49,694 bases of DNA from an uncultured Campylobacter sp. (GTDB lineage: Bacteria; Campylobacterota; Campylobacteria; Campylobacterales; Campylobacteraceae), in NCBI GenBank assembly GCA_937965895.1, contig CALCKS010000172.1, positions 1 to 49,694 of the forward strand, read 5' to 3'. Below the pieces are notes generated by a model. The model was given only the letters and a program-made list of their open reading frames with translations. It searched no databases and was not told the origin of the DNA. Made by a program: the position numbers and the translations under genes. Shown piece by piece: positions 7,634-16,721 of the stretch (its first letter is position 1; each line of letters begins with the position of its first letter).

Positions 7634-8518
7634 ATGACGTTTTCAGAGATTATTTTGACGTTGCAAAACTACTGGCGCGAGCAGGGTTGCGTGATACTAC
7701 AGCCCTACGATATGCCTGCGGGTGCGGGCACCTATCATCAGGCGACTTTTTTAAGGAGCCTCGGGCCAAAGCCGTGGGCGACTGCGTACGTAGCACCTTC
7801 TCGCCGCCCAACCGACGGTAGATACGGAGAAAACCCAAACCGCCTGGGTGCATATTATCAGTTTCAGGTTCTCATAAAACCAAGCCCGGAAAATATACAG
7901 GAGCTTTATCTAAAAAGCCTTGAAAAGCTCGGGTTAAATTTGAAAAATCATGACATTCGCTTCGTCGAGGATAACTGGGAGAGCCCGACGCTGGGCGCTT
8001 GGGGGCTAGGCTGGGAGGTCTGGCTAGACGGCATGGAGGTGACGCAGTTTACGTATTTCCAGCAAGTTGGCGGCATCGCGTGCGGGCTGGTTTCTGCCGA
8101 GATCACCTACGGCCTCGAGCGCTTAGCTATGTATCTACAAGACGTAAATAGCGTCTATGACATCGTTTGGGACGATAGAGGCGGCAACATCGTTACCTAC
8201 GCCGACGTGCACAAGCAGGGCGAATTTGAGTGGAGCAAATATAACTTTGAAATCGCGGATGTAGATATGCTGTTTCGCCAGTTCGAAAATGCATTTGGCG
8301 AGTGCAAACGCTGCTTGGAGGCTAAAATTTCGCTACCGGCGTATGACTACTGCATGCTGGCGGCGCATACGTTTAACGTCCTTGATGCTCGCGGAGCGAT
8401 CAGCGTAACGCAAAGGCAAGACTACATCCTAAAAATCCGCGAGCTAGCCAAAGAGTGTGCGCTAACGTACAAGGCTAGCATCGACGCCGCATCCCAAAAC
8501 GGTGCGAAGGGCGAATAA
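7634..8518 (+). CDS. glyQ: Glycyl-tRNA synthetase alpha subunit
   Basis: Forms the catalytic part of the bacterial alpha2beta2 glycyl-tRNA synthetase. 294 residues, full length. Seen: the N-terminal LQNYWREQGCVILQPYDM, AGTYHQATFLRSLGP, motif 2-like YVAPSRRPTDGRYGENPNR, and the glycine-specific GLGWEVWLDGMEVTQFTYFQQ. The beta subunit glyS is not in the window, as in other Campylobacter where glyS is distant. AAGGAAG lies before the ATG. Confidence 0.97.
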   Translation: MTFSEIILTLQNYWREQGCVILQPYDMPAGAGTYHQATFLRSLGPKPWATAYVAPSRRPTDGRYGENPNRLGAYYQFQVLIKPSPENIQELYLKSLEKLGLNLKNHDIRFVEDNWESPTLGAWGLGWEVWLDGMEVTQFTYFQQVGGIACGLVSAEITYGLERLAMYLQDVNSVYDIVWDDRGGNIVTYADVHKQGEFEWSKYNFEIADVDMLFRQFENAFGECKRCLEAKISLPAYDYCMLAAHTFNVLDARGAISVTQRQDYILKIRELAKECALTYKASIDAASQNGAKGE

Positions 8519-8524
8519 AATTTG

Positions 8525-9262
8525 ATGAAAATTGGCGAAATTTATAAAATTTTAGACGAGATTAGTCCGTTTGCGAGTCAAGAGGAATGGGATAACAGCG
8601 GACTGCTCGTGGGCTCCTTTGAGACGGGCGTGGAACGCGTTTATCTTAGCCTTGACGTCGATGATGAGCTTTTAGACGAGGTGCAGCCAAACTCGCTCAT
8701 CATCACGCATCATCCGCTCATTTTTAAAGGGCTAAAATCGCTAAATTTGGACAAGTATCCAAGCAGCCTAATCGCAAAGATGGTAGCTAAAAATTTAAGC
8801 CTAATCGCGATGCATACGAACTATGATCTAAGCCATCTAAACGAATACGTACTAAGCGAAATTTTGGGCTTTACGCCAAAGGAGCGCGATGGATTTTTGC
8901 TTTATGCGGATGTAAATTTGAGCTTTGGCGAGCTTTACGAGATGGTAAAAACAAAGCTAAATTTGAGCCATTTAAGGGTTTGTAAGGGGCGAAAATTTGA
9001 CCGCAATGCGCCTATAAAACGCCTTGCATTTTGCACGGGAAGCGGCGGAGATTTGATAGATGGCGTCAAAGCGGATGTGTTTTTAACCGGGGATCTGAAG
9101 TACCATCAAGCCATGAGCGCCGCGCAAAATAATCTTACTATGCTAGACATCGGGCACTTTGAGAGCGAGCGGTATTTTGGGGAGTCGCTTGCAAAATATT
9201 TGCAAATTTTGCCGATTCCTACTATAATATCCAACTCAAAAAACCCGTTTTCATACAGTTAA
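8525..9262 (+). CDS. Nif3-like dinuclear metal-centre protein
   Basis: 245 residues of the NIF3/DUF34 family, a hexameric ring protein with two metals per subunit; E. coli YbgI is related and its role (possibly GTP cyclohydrolase-like or metal-chaperone) is unsettled. Seen: WDNSGLLVG near residue 20, the metal-binding ITHHPLIFKGLKS near residue 60, AMHTNYD near residue 97 and the C-terminal DIGHFESERYF. A TTG (8522) precedes the ATG (8525) directly; ATG is preferred. The gene sits between glyQ and the zinc-ribbon gene exactly as Cj0705 does. Confidence 0.88.
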   Translation: MKIGEIYKILDEISPFASQEEWDNSGLLVGSFETGVERVYLSLDVDDELLDEVQPNSLIITHHPLIFKGLKSLNLDKYPSSLIAKMVAKNLSLIAMHTNYDLSHLNEYVLSEILGFTPKERDGFLLYADVNLSFGELYEMVKTKLNLSHLRVCKGRKFDRNAPIKRLAFCTGSGGDLIDGVKADVFLTGDLKYHQAMSAAQNNLTMLDIGHFESERYFGESLAKYLQILPIPTIISNSKNPFSYS

Positions 9263-9271
9263 AGGAAAAAG

Positions 9272-9982
9272 ATGAATAAATATTTAGAACAGCTAGTCGA
9301 GCTCTCAAGTATCAATAAAGATATCGACGATTTTACGCCGCGCCTTGAGAAGGTTCAAAGCGTTTTAAAAGCGACCAAGGACGAGCAGGCGGCGATTTTA
9401 GCACAGATCGAGGAAGTGGCTACGAGCGTGACTGAGCTAAAAAATCAAAAATCTCAAACAAACGCGCATATAGCCGAATTTAGCGCGAAAATAAAAGACG
9501 TCGCCAAAAAGAGCGGCGCTGCAAAAACCGAAAAAGAGATAAAAGCGCTTCAGCTAGAAGATGAGTTAGCAAAAGAGCAGCTAGAGGCAGCAAACGAAGA
9601 GGTCGAAAGACTAGAAAAAATCATAGATAGCAAAAATGCGCTAAAAAGCGAGCTTGAGGCGAAGGCTGCGGAGCTTAGCGAAAATTTAGCCAAAATCGAG
9701 AGCGAAATCTCGGCCGAAGTCGGCGCTATCGAGCAACAAAGAGACGAAATATACGCTAAGAAAAATAAGCTAGTAGGCGAGATGAATCAAAAAATCTTGA
9801 CCTTTTACGAGAAGATCCGCAAATGGGCGCACAACACCGCCGTCGTGCCGGTCAAAAAGCAGGCCTGCTACGGCTGCTTTATGCAGATAAACGACAAGAC
9901 TTATTCTGCCGTCATCAAGGGCGAAGATATCGTGACCTGCCCTCACTGCGGCCGAATTTTATACAAAGAAGCGGCGAATTAG
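9272..9982 (+). CDS. flgZ: Coiled-coil zinc-ribbon protein, FlgZ (HP0958)-like
   Basis: 236 residues: an almost unbroken coiled coil (about residues 10-180, KEIKALQLEDELAKEQLEAA and similar) ending in a C4 zinc ribbon, CYGCFMQIN-CPHC. This is the fold of H. pylori HP0958/FlgZ, which protects the flagellar sigma factor RpoN from turnover and binds flaA mRNA. The C. jejuni equivalent at the same place is Cj0706. The functional transfer is an inference from family and position; the same fold (CT398) occurs in bacteria without flagella. AAAGGAAAAAG precedes the ATG. Confidence 0.82.
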   Translation: MNKYLEQLVELSSINKDIDDFTPRLEKVQSVLKATKDEQAAILAQIEEVATSVTELKNQKSQTNAHIAEFSAKIKDVAKKSGAAKTEKEIKALQLEDELAKEQLEAANEEVERLEKIIDSKNALKSELEAKAAELSENLAKIESEISAEVGAIEQQRDEIYAKKNKLVGEMNQKILTFYEKIRKWAHNTAVVPVKKQACYGCFMQINDKTYSAVIKGEDIVTCPHCGRILYKEAAN

Positions 9983-9991
9983 CCTTTAAAT

Positions 9992-11131
9992 TTGATAATA
10001 ATTTATTACGTTTTAGTCCTCGCGGCGTTTGCCTTGGGGGCTTTACCGCTTGCGATTTTAGCTTTTAAGAAAAAGTACAGAGTCTCGATTCCCGCTAGAT
10101 TTTTTTTGTTTAAAAATCCCAAATTTGACGCCTCGCGCGTGCATTTTCACGCGTGCAGTTTCGGCGAGGTGCGTTCTATCGCGCCGCTAGTTAGTAGATT
10201 TAAAGACGCGGCCGCAGTCTCGGTCGTAACTAAAACCGGCTTTGACGAGGCGAAAAAGATCACGCCAAATACGCGCTTTTTGCCGTTTGAGATATTTTTA
10301 CCGTTTTGGCTAAAACCCACTAAAATCACGATTATTTTTGAAGCCGAGCTTTGGCTGGGACTTGTTTTTTGGGCTAAATTTAAGGGCTCGCGCGTCATTT
10401 TGATAAACGCCAGGATTTCTGACAGGAGCTATAAAAGCTACCTTAAATTTGGCTTTTTTTACAGATATTTGTTTAAATTTATAGATAAAATTTACGCCCA
10501 AAGCGATCTAGATAAACAGCGTTTACAGCGGCTCGGCGCTAAAAATATCGTCGTTAGCGGTAATATAAAATCAGCCTTTCTACCAAATCCGAGTAAAATT
10601 TACGCCAAACCAAAAGAGCGCGTGATCGTGCTAGCTAGCACTCATGCAGGCGAAGAGGAGCTGATTTTACGCGAGCTAAATTTGAGTGCAAACGACAAGC
10701 TGATTTTAGTTCCGCGTCATCCGGAAAGATTTGGCGAGGCGAGCGAGGTTTTGGTTAAATTTGCCGCAAAAAATGGACTAAGTTTTGCTAAATTTAGCGA
10801 AGCTAAAAATTTTGACGCGCAGTGCGTGCTGGTCGATACGATGGGCGAGCTGGTAAATATTTACAAATTTAGCGACGTCGTCGTGCTTGGTGGCAGCTTC
10901 GTACCAAACGTCGGCGGACACAATCCGATTGAGGCGGCGCAGTTTGAAAACGCGGTGATAAGCGGGGAGTTTATATTTAATCAAAAAGCCTTGTATAGTG
11001 CAGTGGACGGTATAAAATTTGCAAAAGCGGACGAGATAAATTCGCTTTTAAAGCAAAATTTACCCAAAGCAAAAATAGTCGCCAAAGGCGATGCAAGCGA
11101 GATTTTAAAAGATATTGAGGAAAATTTATGA
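9992..11131 (+). CDS. waaA: 3-deoxy-D-manno-octulosonic acid transferase
   Basis: Adds Kdo to lipid A, the first step of the lipopolysaccharide core, at the inner face of the cytoplasmic membrane. 379 residues, GT-B fold. Seen: an N-terminal membrane anchor (YYVLVLAAFALGALPLAIL), VHFHACSFGEVRS (family SxGE), FEAELWLG, NARISDRSYKSY, VLASTHAGEE, LVPRHPER and the nucleotide-sugar motif VLGGSFVPNVGGHNPIEAA. Start is taken as TTG at 9992, because no ATG or GTG precedes the anchor in frame after the previous stop; the ribosome site is weak. It overlaps the next gene by 4 bases (ATGA). Confidence 0.92.
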   Translation: MIIIYYVLVLAAFALGALPLAILAFKKKYRVSIPARFFLFKNPKFDASRVHFHACSFGEVRSIAPLVSRFKDAAAVSVVTKTGFDEAKKITPNTRFLPFEIFLPFWLKPTKITIIFEAELWLGLVFWAKFKGSRVILINARISDRSYKSYLKFGFFYRYLFKFIDKIYAQSDLDKQRLQRLGAKNIVVSGNIKSAFLPNPSKIYAKPKERVIVLASTHAGEEELILRELNLSANDKLILVPRHPERFGEASEVLVKFAAKNGLSFAKFSEAKNFDAQCVLVDTMGELVNIYKFSDVVVLGGSFVPNVGGHNPIEAAQFENAVISGEFIFNQKALYSAVDGIKFAKADEINSLLKQNLPKAKIVAKGDASEILKDIEENL

Positions 11132-11886
11132 AAGAAGAAAAAGCCTATAAACTGCTGGCGATCCAGGAGGGCATCTCAAACAACGAGGCAAAGGAACTAA
11201 TCGACGCTGGGCTGGTTAGTGCCAAAGGGCAAAGGATCGCCGTGGCGCGCGCGATGATGAGCGCGGCAACTAAATTTAACGTACAAAAACTGCCGCGTCC
11301 AAGCGTGATTTTTGAGGATGAAAACCTGATCGCGGTTGATAAACCGGCATTTTTAACGTCGGAAAAAGTGAGCGAAATTTATAAATTTCCGCTACTTCAC
11401 AGACTTGATAAGGAAACAAGCGGCGTGCTTTTGCTTGTAAAAAACGAGGAATTTCAAAAAAAAGCGATCGAGGAGTTTAAAAACTGCCGCGTAAAAAAAG
11501 AGTACGTCGCGGCGGTTAAGGGTATCGTGAGCGAGGAATTTAGCGTAAACGAACCTATAATCACGCTAAAAAACAGAGGCGGCGCGTTTTCTAAAATCTC
11601 GCCAAACGGAAAAGAGGCATTTTCACACGTGACACCATTGATGGTTGCGGGCAAAAAAAGTCTCGTAAAAGTCGAGATAAAAACCGGTAGAACGCACCAA
11701 ATCAGAGTGCACCTAAATCACGCGGGATACGGGATCGTGGGGGATGAAAAATACGCTAAAAATAAAGCCGCAAGAATGTATCTGCACGCCTATAAAATCG
11801 AGCTTTTAGGATATAAATTTAGGTCAAATTTGAGCAGCGATTTTAACAGGCTCGGTTTTGAAATTTCAAGAAATTTTGAGATTTAA
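11128..11886 (+). CDS. RluA-family RNA pseudouridine synthase
   Basis: 252 residues. The catalytic motif is LLHRLDKETSGVLLLVK with Asp at the centre, followed by KKEYVAAVKG, the KTGRTHQIRVHL motif and GIVGDEKY. A short N-terminal S4-like segment (ISNNEAKELIDAGLVSAKGQRI) reads RNA. The subfamily (RluC/RluD/TruC-like) and thus the modified uridine cannot be fixed by eye. Coupled to waaA by ATGA overlap. Cj0708 occupies this place in C. jejuni. Confidence 0.9.
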   Translation: MKEEKAYKLLAIQEGISNNEAKELIDAGLVSAKGQRIAVARAMMSAATKFNVQKLPRPSVIFEDENLIAVDKPAFLTSEKVSEIYKFPLLHRLDKETSGVLLLVKNEEFQKKAIEEFKNCRVKKEYVAAVKGIVSEEFSVNEPIITLKNRGGAFSKISPNGKEAFSHVTPLMVAGKKSLVKVEIKTGRTHQIRVHLNHAGYGIVGDEKYAKNKAARMYLHAYKIELLGYKFRSNLSSDFNRLGFEISRNFEI

Positions 11887-11927
11887 AGAGCGATAAAGCT
11901 TAAATTTAATAAAATACGCGCTTTAAC

Positions 11928-11934
11928 TATAAAT
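11928..11934 (+). promoter_or_regulatory. Possible promoter -10 for ffh and the ribosomal-protein operon
   Basis: TATAAAT at 11928-11934 in a T/A-periodic 66-base gap, 18 bases before the ffh GTG. AAAAGG (11941-11946) would serve as the ribosome site. Read-through from upstream is also possible. Confidence 0.35.
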
Positions 11935-11952
11935 GTAAATAAAAGGTAGAAT

Positions 11953-13293
11953 GTGTTTGAACAAATCAGCGAGTCGTTTCGTTTAGCCGTTAGTAAAATT
12001 CGTTTCGTAGACGATGAAAAAGCGCTAAATAACGCGCTTGACGTGCTTAAAAAAGCACTACTAAAAGCCGATGTTCATCACAAAGTTACCAAAGAATTGC
12101 TAGCACTCATAGAGGCTGACCTAAAACAAAGCGGGATAGGCCAAAAGCAGTTTTTAGACGCTATAAAGTCAAATTTGACGAAGGTTTTAACTGCTCCGGG
12201 CAATCAAGGTTTTGTCTTTGCGCCAGTAGCTCCTACGATCGTGCTAATGGCTGGCTTGCAAGGTAGCGGAAAAACCACTACGACGATAAAGCTAGCTAAT
12301 TATCTAAAGCTTAGAAAGAAAAAAGTTTTGGTCGCGGCGTGTGATTTGCAGCGTTTGGCGGCCGTAGAGCAGCTTCGTCAGCTTTGCGAAGCAAACGAGA
12401 TAGAGCTTTTTAGTATAGAAAACGAAACCGATCCGCTAAATGTAGCTAAGCAAGCGCTAGCTAAAGCAAAAAGCGGGCTTTATGACGTACTTTTGGTCGA
12501 TACCGCAGGACGCCTAGCGATAGACGAAGCTTTGATGAAGCAGATAAAAGATATCAAATCAGTGCTCGAGCCGCATGAAATTTTTTACGTAGCCGACGCT
12601 ATGAGCGGACAAGACGGTGTAAAAACAGCAAGTACGTTTAACGACGCGCTAAAAATAAGCGGCGTGGTACTAAGTAAATTTGACTCGGATAGCAAAGGCG
12701 GCGTAGCTATCGGCATAGCAAAACAGCTAAATATACCGCTTAGATTCGTAGGTATCGGCGAAAAAGTCGGCGATATGGAGAGCTTTATCCCCGAGCGTAT
12801 CGTGAGCCGCATAATGGGCGAGGGTGACTTGGCGACGTTGGTTGAGAAAACGAGCGCCGTGATAGACGAGCAAGAAGCAAAAAGAATAAATAAAAAGATT
12901 AAAAAAGGACAGTTTAACTTTAACGACTTTTTGTCGCAAATGGAAAGCGTAAAGAAGCTTGGAAATATGAAAAGTCTAATCGGTATGATACCAGGGCTCT
13001 CAAGCGTGGCAAATCAGATAAAAGATATCGACCTTGATAACTCGAAGGAAATTTTGCATATCAAGGCTATGATAAATTCGATGACGCAAAAAGAGCGCGA
13101 GAATCCGGACCTGCTAAACAACAGCCGAAAAAGACGTTTGGCTGCTGGATCTGGGCTATCTCAAGTAGAGGTAAATCGCTTTTTAAAGCAGTTTGAAAAC
13201 GCATCGAAAATAGCAAAGAGGTTTTCTGGTAAAGAAGGCCTAAAGGGGCTTGGAAATTTACTAAACCAAGCTAAAAATACTCGCCCTAATTAA
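11953..13293 (+). CDS. ffh: Signal recognition particle GTPase Ffh
   Basis: Binds signal sequences of nascent membrane proteins and 4.5S RNA and delivers ribosomes to FtsY. 446 residues. N domain first 90 residues; G domain with the P-loop GLQGSGKTTTTIKL, CDLQRLAAVEQL, DTAGR, SKFDSDSKGG; then the methionine-rich M domain (NFNDFLSQMESVKKLGNM, GSGLSQVEVNRFLKQF). The start is GTG at 11953. An ATG at 11951 is out of frame, so it must not be used. Next to rpsP, as in most bacteria. Confidence 0.97.
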   Translation: MFEQISESFRLAVSKIRFVDDEKALNNALDVLKKALLKADVHHKVTKELLALIEADLKQSGIGQKQFLDAIKSNLTKVLTAPGNQGFVFAPVAPTIVLMAGLQGSGKTTTTIKLANYLKLRKKKVLVAACDLQRLAAVEQLRQLCEANEIELFSIENETDPLNVAKQALAKAKSGLYDVLLVDTAGRLAIDEALMKQIKDIKSVLEPHEIFYVADAMSGQDGVKTASTFNDALKISGVVLSKFDSDSKGGVAIGIAKQLNIPLRFVGIGEKVGDMESFIPERIVSRIMGEGDLATLVEKTSAVIDEQEAKRINKKIKKGQFNFNDFLSQMESVKKLGNMKSLIGMIPGLSSVANQIKDIDLDNSKEILHIKAMINSMTQKERENPDLLNNSRKRRLAAGSGLSQVEVNRFLKQFENASKIAKRFSGKEGLKGLGNLLNQAKNTRPN

Positions 13294-13295
13294 AG

Positions 13296-13333
13296 GGCTT
13301 AAATTTGGCTACGAGCGTGGCTAAATTTAAGCC
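13296..13333 (+). terminator. AAATTT-armed hairpin between ffh and rpsP
   Basis: Perfect 11-base arms GGCTTAAATTT (13296-13306) and AAATTTAAGCC (13323-13333) around a 16-base loop, in the 67-base gap. There is no strong T-run after it, so partial termination or attenuation inside the operon is more likely than a full stop. Confidence 0.5.
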
Positions 13334-13360
13334 TATTTAAAAAACAGAAGGAGAAATATA

Positions 13361-13591
13361 ATGGCAACAGTAGTAAGACTAACGAGAATGGGACGCAAGA
13401 AAAAACCTTTTTATCGTATAGTCGTAACGGATAGCAGAAAAAGAAGAGACGGAGGCTGGATAGAGTCGATCGGTTACTACAACCCGATGGTTGAGCCTGA
13501 GGTGGTAAAATTTGACGCTGAGCGCTTGGCTTATTGGAAGGGCGTTGGTGCGAAACTTAGCGATAGGGTTACAAAAATAACTAGCAAATAA
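13361..13591 (+). CDS. rpsP: 30S ribosomal protein S16
   Basis: 76 residues. VVRLTRMGRKKKPFYRIV, the S16 opening, then GGWIESIGYYNPM and a short C-terminus. Strong AGAAGGAG site 8 bases before ATG. First gene of the rpsP-khpA-rimM-trmD-rplS cluster common to many bacteria. Confidence 0.97.
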   Translation: MATVVRLTRMGRKKKPFYRIVVTDSRKRRDGGWIESIGYYNPMVEPEVVKFDAERLAYWKGVGAKLSDRVTKITSK

Positions 13592-13597
13592 TTAAAA

Positions 13598-13840
13598 ATG
13601 GTAGAAAATTTTTTACTTGAATATGCTAAGCTCATCGCCGATTTTCCTGAAAAAGTGAAACTCGAGCGAGTTGAGCTTGGCGAAAATTTTGCCGAGCTGA
13701 TAATTTACGCCGATAAAGTAGATACTGGTAAACTTATTGGCAAAGACGGCAGAATGATAAACGCGATAAAGACTGTAATCGTGGGCTATAAAGCCAAAGA
13801 TGCGACATCATACCGCGTTACGGTAAAGCCTCTTGAGTGA
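13598..13840 (+). CDS. khpA: KH-domain RNA-binding protein KhpA
   Basis: 80 residues, a single KH domain with the GKDG loop (GxxG, residues 48-51) in LIGKDGRMINAIKTV. KhpA is a small RNA chaperone; in several bacteria it pairs with KhpB/Jag. There is no clear ribosome site, so translation is probably coupled to rpsP, 6 bases upstream. It overlaps rimM by 8 bases. Confidence 0.92.
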   Translation: MVENFLLEYAKLIADFPEKVKLERVELGENFAELIIYADKVDTGKLIGKDGRMINAIKTVIVGYKAKDATSYRVTVKPLE

Positions 13841-14360
13841 GCTTGTAGAAGTCGCATTGCTTGGCAAAACAGTAGGATTAAAGGGATTTGTCAAGCTTCA
13901 TAATAAGGGCGACTTTCCTAACCAGTTTAAAAAAAATGCTATATTTTGCGATAAAGACGGTAAAGAACTTGTCGTAAAAAGCTACAATCACGCAAACGAT
14001 ACGATCTCTTTTTACGGTTTTGAAGATATAGACAGCGCAAAAACTCTCACAAATAAAACAATCTACACTACAAAAGAAGAAACTAGAAAAAACTGCAAAC
14101 TAAAAAAGGGTGAATTTTTCTATTTTGATGTCATCGGTTGCGAAATTTACGAAAATAATCAAAGGCTGGGTGAAGTAGAGGATATAGACGAGGTTGGGGC
14201 GAATCATCTTTTTTTGGTAAAAACAGATGAAAATTTGATTTCCAAAGGGTTGGAAAAAAGTTTTTACATTCCGTATATCGACGTTTATATAGAAAAAGTA
14301 GATGTAGAAAATAAAAAAATTTACACCAAAAACGCTATCTTGATTTTGGAAAATTCCTAA
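13833..14360 (+). CDS. rimM: 16S rRNA processing protein RimM
   Basis: Assists maturation of the 30S head and binds S19. 175 residues: N-terminal RimM beta barrel (VALLGKTVGLKGFVKL), then a PRC-barrel (FFYFDVIGCEIYENNQRLGEV, IPYIDVYIEKVD). Start is TTG at 13833, which lies inside the end of khpA; no ATG or GTG lies in frame before the conserved LGKTVGLKG. Confidence 0.92.
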   Translation: MSELVEVALLGKTVGLKGFVKLHNKGDFPNQFKKNAIFCDKDGKELVVKSYNHANDTISFYGFEDIDSAKTLTNKTIYTTKEETRKNCKLKKGEFFYFDVIGCEIYENNQRLGEVEDIDEVGANHLFLVKTDENLISKGLEKSFYIPYIDVYIEKVDVENKKIYTKNAILILENS

Positions 14361-15064
14361 TGAAATTTACCTTCGTTACGCTTTTTGAAAGCCTTGTACG
14401 GCCTTATTTTGAAGATAGTATTTTAGGTCGCGCCAAAAAAGAGAAGCTTATTTCGATTGATTTTTTAAATCCTCGTAATTTTAGCTTAGATAAGCATAAA
14501 AAGGTAGATGACTATATGGTTGGAGGCGGCGCAGGGTTACTCATGACGTGTCAGCCTATTGATGATACTTTAAAATTTTTACTAAAAAATAAGCCAAACC
14601 CCCATACTATTTTTCTTGCACCCGCCGGGAAAAAATTTACTCAAAACGACGCTAGACGTTTGGCAAAAAAAGAGCATATTTGCTTAGTTTGCGGTAGATA
14701 TGAGGGTATAGACGAGCGTATAATTGAAAAATATGCAGATGAAATTTTTTGTATTGGCGACTTTGTGATGACGGGTGGCGAGCTGGGGGCGCTTTGTATT
14801 TCTGATGCGATTTCTCGCAATATAGTCGGCGTTTTAGGAAACAATGAAAGTCTTGAGGTTGAGAGTTTTGAAGGGAATTTACTTGAGGCTCCGTCTTTTA
14901 CAAAACCCAGTGATTACAAAGGCTCTGGTGTGGTTTCAGCGTTTTTAAAGGGAGACCATGCTAAAATCAGAGCTTTGAAAAATAATATGGCGTTCTTAAA
15001 AACTAGGTTTTTTCGTCCGGATTTATACCGAAATTTGGAGCCGCCGACTAAGGAAAAAATATGA
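14360..15064 (+). CDS. trmD: tRNA (guanine-37-N1)-methyltransferase
   Basis: Methylates G37 of tRNAs reading CNN codons, which prevents frameshifting. 234 residues, SPOUT trefoil knot. Seen: MKFTFVTLFESLV, DDYMVGGGAGLLM, the SAM-binding knot LVCGRYEGIDERI and GDFVMTGGELGALCISDA. TAATG overlap with rimM and ATGA overlap with rplS. Confidence 0.97.
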   Translation: MKFTFVTLFESLVRPYFEDSILGRAKKEKLISIDFLNPRNFSLDKHKKVDDYMVGGGAGLLMTCQPIDDTLKFLLKNKPNPHTIFLAPAGKKFTQNDARRLAKKEHICLVCGRYEGIDERIIEKYADEIFCIGDFVMTGGELGALCISDAISRNIVGVLGNNESLEVESFEGNLLEAPSFTKPSDYKGSGVVSAFLKGDHAKIRALKNNMAFLKTRFFRPDLYRNLEPPTKEKI

Positions 15065-15417
15065 GAAACAAGTATATTGAGGCGTTTGAACAAACTCAAA
15101 TAGCCCAAAAGTCTGTGCCTGATTTTCGCGCTGGAGATACTTTGCGTATAGCTATCCGCATTAAAGAGGGTGATAAAACGAGGATCCAAAATTTTGAAGG
15201 TATCTGTATAGCAAGACGCGGAAGCGGAACTGGCGAAACATTTATCATCAGAAAAATCGGTGCAAATAGCGTAGGCGTAGAGAGAATTTTCCCTATCTAT
15301 AGCGAAAGCCTAGAGAGTATAACTGTTCTAAGACAAGGTCGCGTTCGCCGCGCTAAGCTATTTTATCTACGCGATAGACGTGGTAAAGCCGCTCGCATTA
15401 AAGAGCTTAAAAAATAA
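15061..15417 (+). CDS. rplS: 50S ribosomal protein L19
   Basis: 118 residues, full length. FRAGDTLRIAIRIKEGDKTRIQ, FEGICIARRGSGTGETF and the C-terminal KLFYLRDRRGKAARIKE are the family's hallmark segments. It lies at the 30S/50S interface. Last gene of the cluster; a terminator follows at once. Confidence 0.98.
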   Translation: MRNKYIEAFEQTQIAQKSVPDFRAGDTLRIAIRIKEGDKTRIQNFEGICIARRGSGTGETFIIRKIGANSVGVERIFPIYSESLESITVLRQGRVRRAKLFYLRDRRGKAARIKELKK

Positions 15418-15428
15418 TTTTGCTCTTT

Positions 15429-15467
15429 GCAAAAGTCTAGTTTTAGGCTTTTGCTCTCCCTTTTTTT
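15429..15467 (+). terminator. Intrinsic terminator after rplS
   Basis: Eleven-base-pair stem 15429-15439 / 15444-15454 (one G-T pair), 4-base loop, then seven Ts at 15461-15467. Ends the long plus-strand operon. Confidence 0.8.
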
Positions 15468-15519
15468 AAATTTCAAAATTAGCTTAATTAAAATCAATTC
15501 TTTTATCTAAAATTATAGT

Positions 15520-15549
15520 TACAATACTGTTATTATTTTATAATAAAGG
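15520..15549 (+). promoter_or_regulatory. Possible promoter of the cupin gene
   Basis: Two -10-like boxes, TACAAT (15520-15525) and TATAAT (15539-15544), in a very AT-rich gap. The ribosome site AAAGG (15545-15549) abuts the second box, so the first is more compatible with a transcribed ribosome site. Confidence 0.35.
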
Positions 15550-15555
15550 TTGTAA

Positions 15556-15888
15556 ATGGAAAAAATCGTATGGCAAAATAATGTATTTAACGGCGTTACT
15601 ATAGCTAAGCTTTTTGATGGGCCGAACAGTAAAGAAATACGCATAAATTTAGAAAAAGGCGCTCAAATGAAGGAACATAAGGCTCCTGGCGCTATCATGG
15701 TTCAGGTTTTAAGCGGCAAGATAGATTTCAGCGTTGGAGAAAATAGTGTTATCTTGGATACACTAGACATGATTACGCTCGAGCCAAACGTCACTCATGC
15801 TTTGACTGCTTTGGAAAATAGCATCGTAAGACTTAGCTTGAGTAAAAATGACGATGTAAGTAGGGTTTTTAGAGTCTTAAAATCTTAG
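15556..15888 (+). CDS. Small cupin-domain protein
   Basis: 110 residues, one cupin barrel. Motif 1 is reduced (EKGAQMKEHKAPGAIMVQVLSG) and motif 2 reads DTLDMITLEPNVTHALTAL. The histidines EH-KAP and T-HAL could bind one metal. Stand-alone cupins of this kind are often sensors or small-molecule enzymes; the ligand is unknown. It has its own promoter region and is not coupled to rplS. Confidence 0.8.
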   Translation: MEKIVWQNNVFNGVTIAKLFDGPNSKEIRINLEKGAQMKEHKAPGAIMVQVLSGKIDFSVGENSVILDTLDMITLEPNVTHALTALENSIVRLSLSKNDDVSRVFRVLKS

Positions 15889-15981
15889 TCTCTGTTCTTG
15901 TGGTTTTTGCTATAAAGCTATCGATAAATAATTAGTCTATAGAATAGCTGTAGTGGCGCTACGTAAGAATAAATGCTTAAT

Positions 15982-15997
15982 TTTTTGGCGCCAAAAA
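15982..15997. repeat. 16-base perfect palindrome TTTTTGGCGCCAAAAA
   Basis: Centred between 15989 and 15990. The GGCGCC core inside T5/A5 arms is rare in the surrounding AT-rich DNA. It could be an operator or the core of a terminator read on either strand (a T-run lies on both sides). Confidence 0.5.
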
Positions 15998-16021
15998 TAT
16001 AATAATAAAAAAGAGCTTAAG

Positions 16022-16059
16022 ATAGGCAACTATGCTGGGGGCTTTGTCAGGTTGCCTAT
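16022..16059. ncRNA. Candidate structured RNA element (9-bp stem, G-rich loop)
   Basis: Perfect 9-base arms ATAGGCAAC (16022-16030) and GTTGCCTAT (16051-16059) enclose a 20-base loop with GGGGGC. On the minus strand the stem is followed by TCTTAAGCTCTTTTTTATT, terminator-like. No known RNA family is recognised, and the direction of transcription is unknown. Confidence 0.3.
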
Positions 16060-16721
16060 TGTGGTAATTCAAATTTTACTGTGCTGGCATCGTTTCATAA
16101 GGCGTTTTAAACCTTTTTAATATATGATTTTGTACATAGTTTGCCTCTAAGTGGTAGTGTGAAGTCATTAATCCCCATAAGGTTTAGCTTTAAATTTTAT
16201 AAAATTTATATAATAGCGCGTAACTAGAAACGCTTTTATCTAAATTTATTAGCATAGGCCTAAAAAAACAAAGTAAAAACTAAATATATAAAAATAAGCA
16301 GATTTAAATTTAATGCTCGAAAATTTTTTAAATTATAAAAAACTAAACTTTTGTCAGTCTGCATTAAAAATACAAATTTAAAACCATATAAAATTTATAG
16401 CCGTCAAAACCACTCAAAAAATCAAAATTTAAACCATCAATCTCTTTCAAGAAAAATTAATATAACATTTTAAGTTAAGCTTTATTATAAGTATAAAATA
16501 GTAAAACAAAAAGTTAATAATTTAAATTTTAGAGACACTATCCCATATATTTATCGCTCGTGTTTAAAAAATATATAATATTCAAAAGCAAAAAGTATTG
16601 CGCTATTTAGGCTATTTTCAAAGATAAAATAAGTTCACATGGATATATAAAAATAACAAAATAGTAATAAAAAAATAAATAGAAAATTAAACTTTTAATT
16701 TAAATATCAGTTTAATTGCGC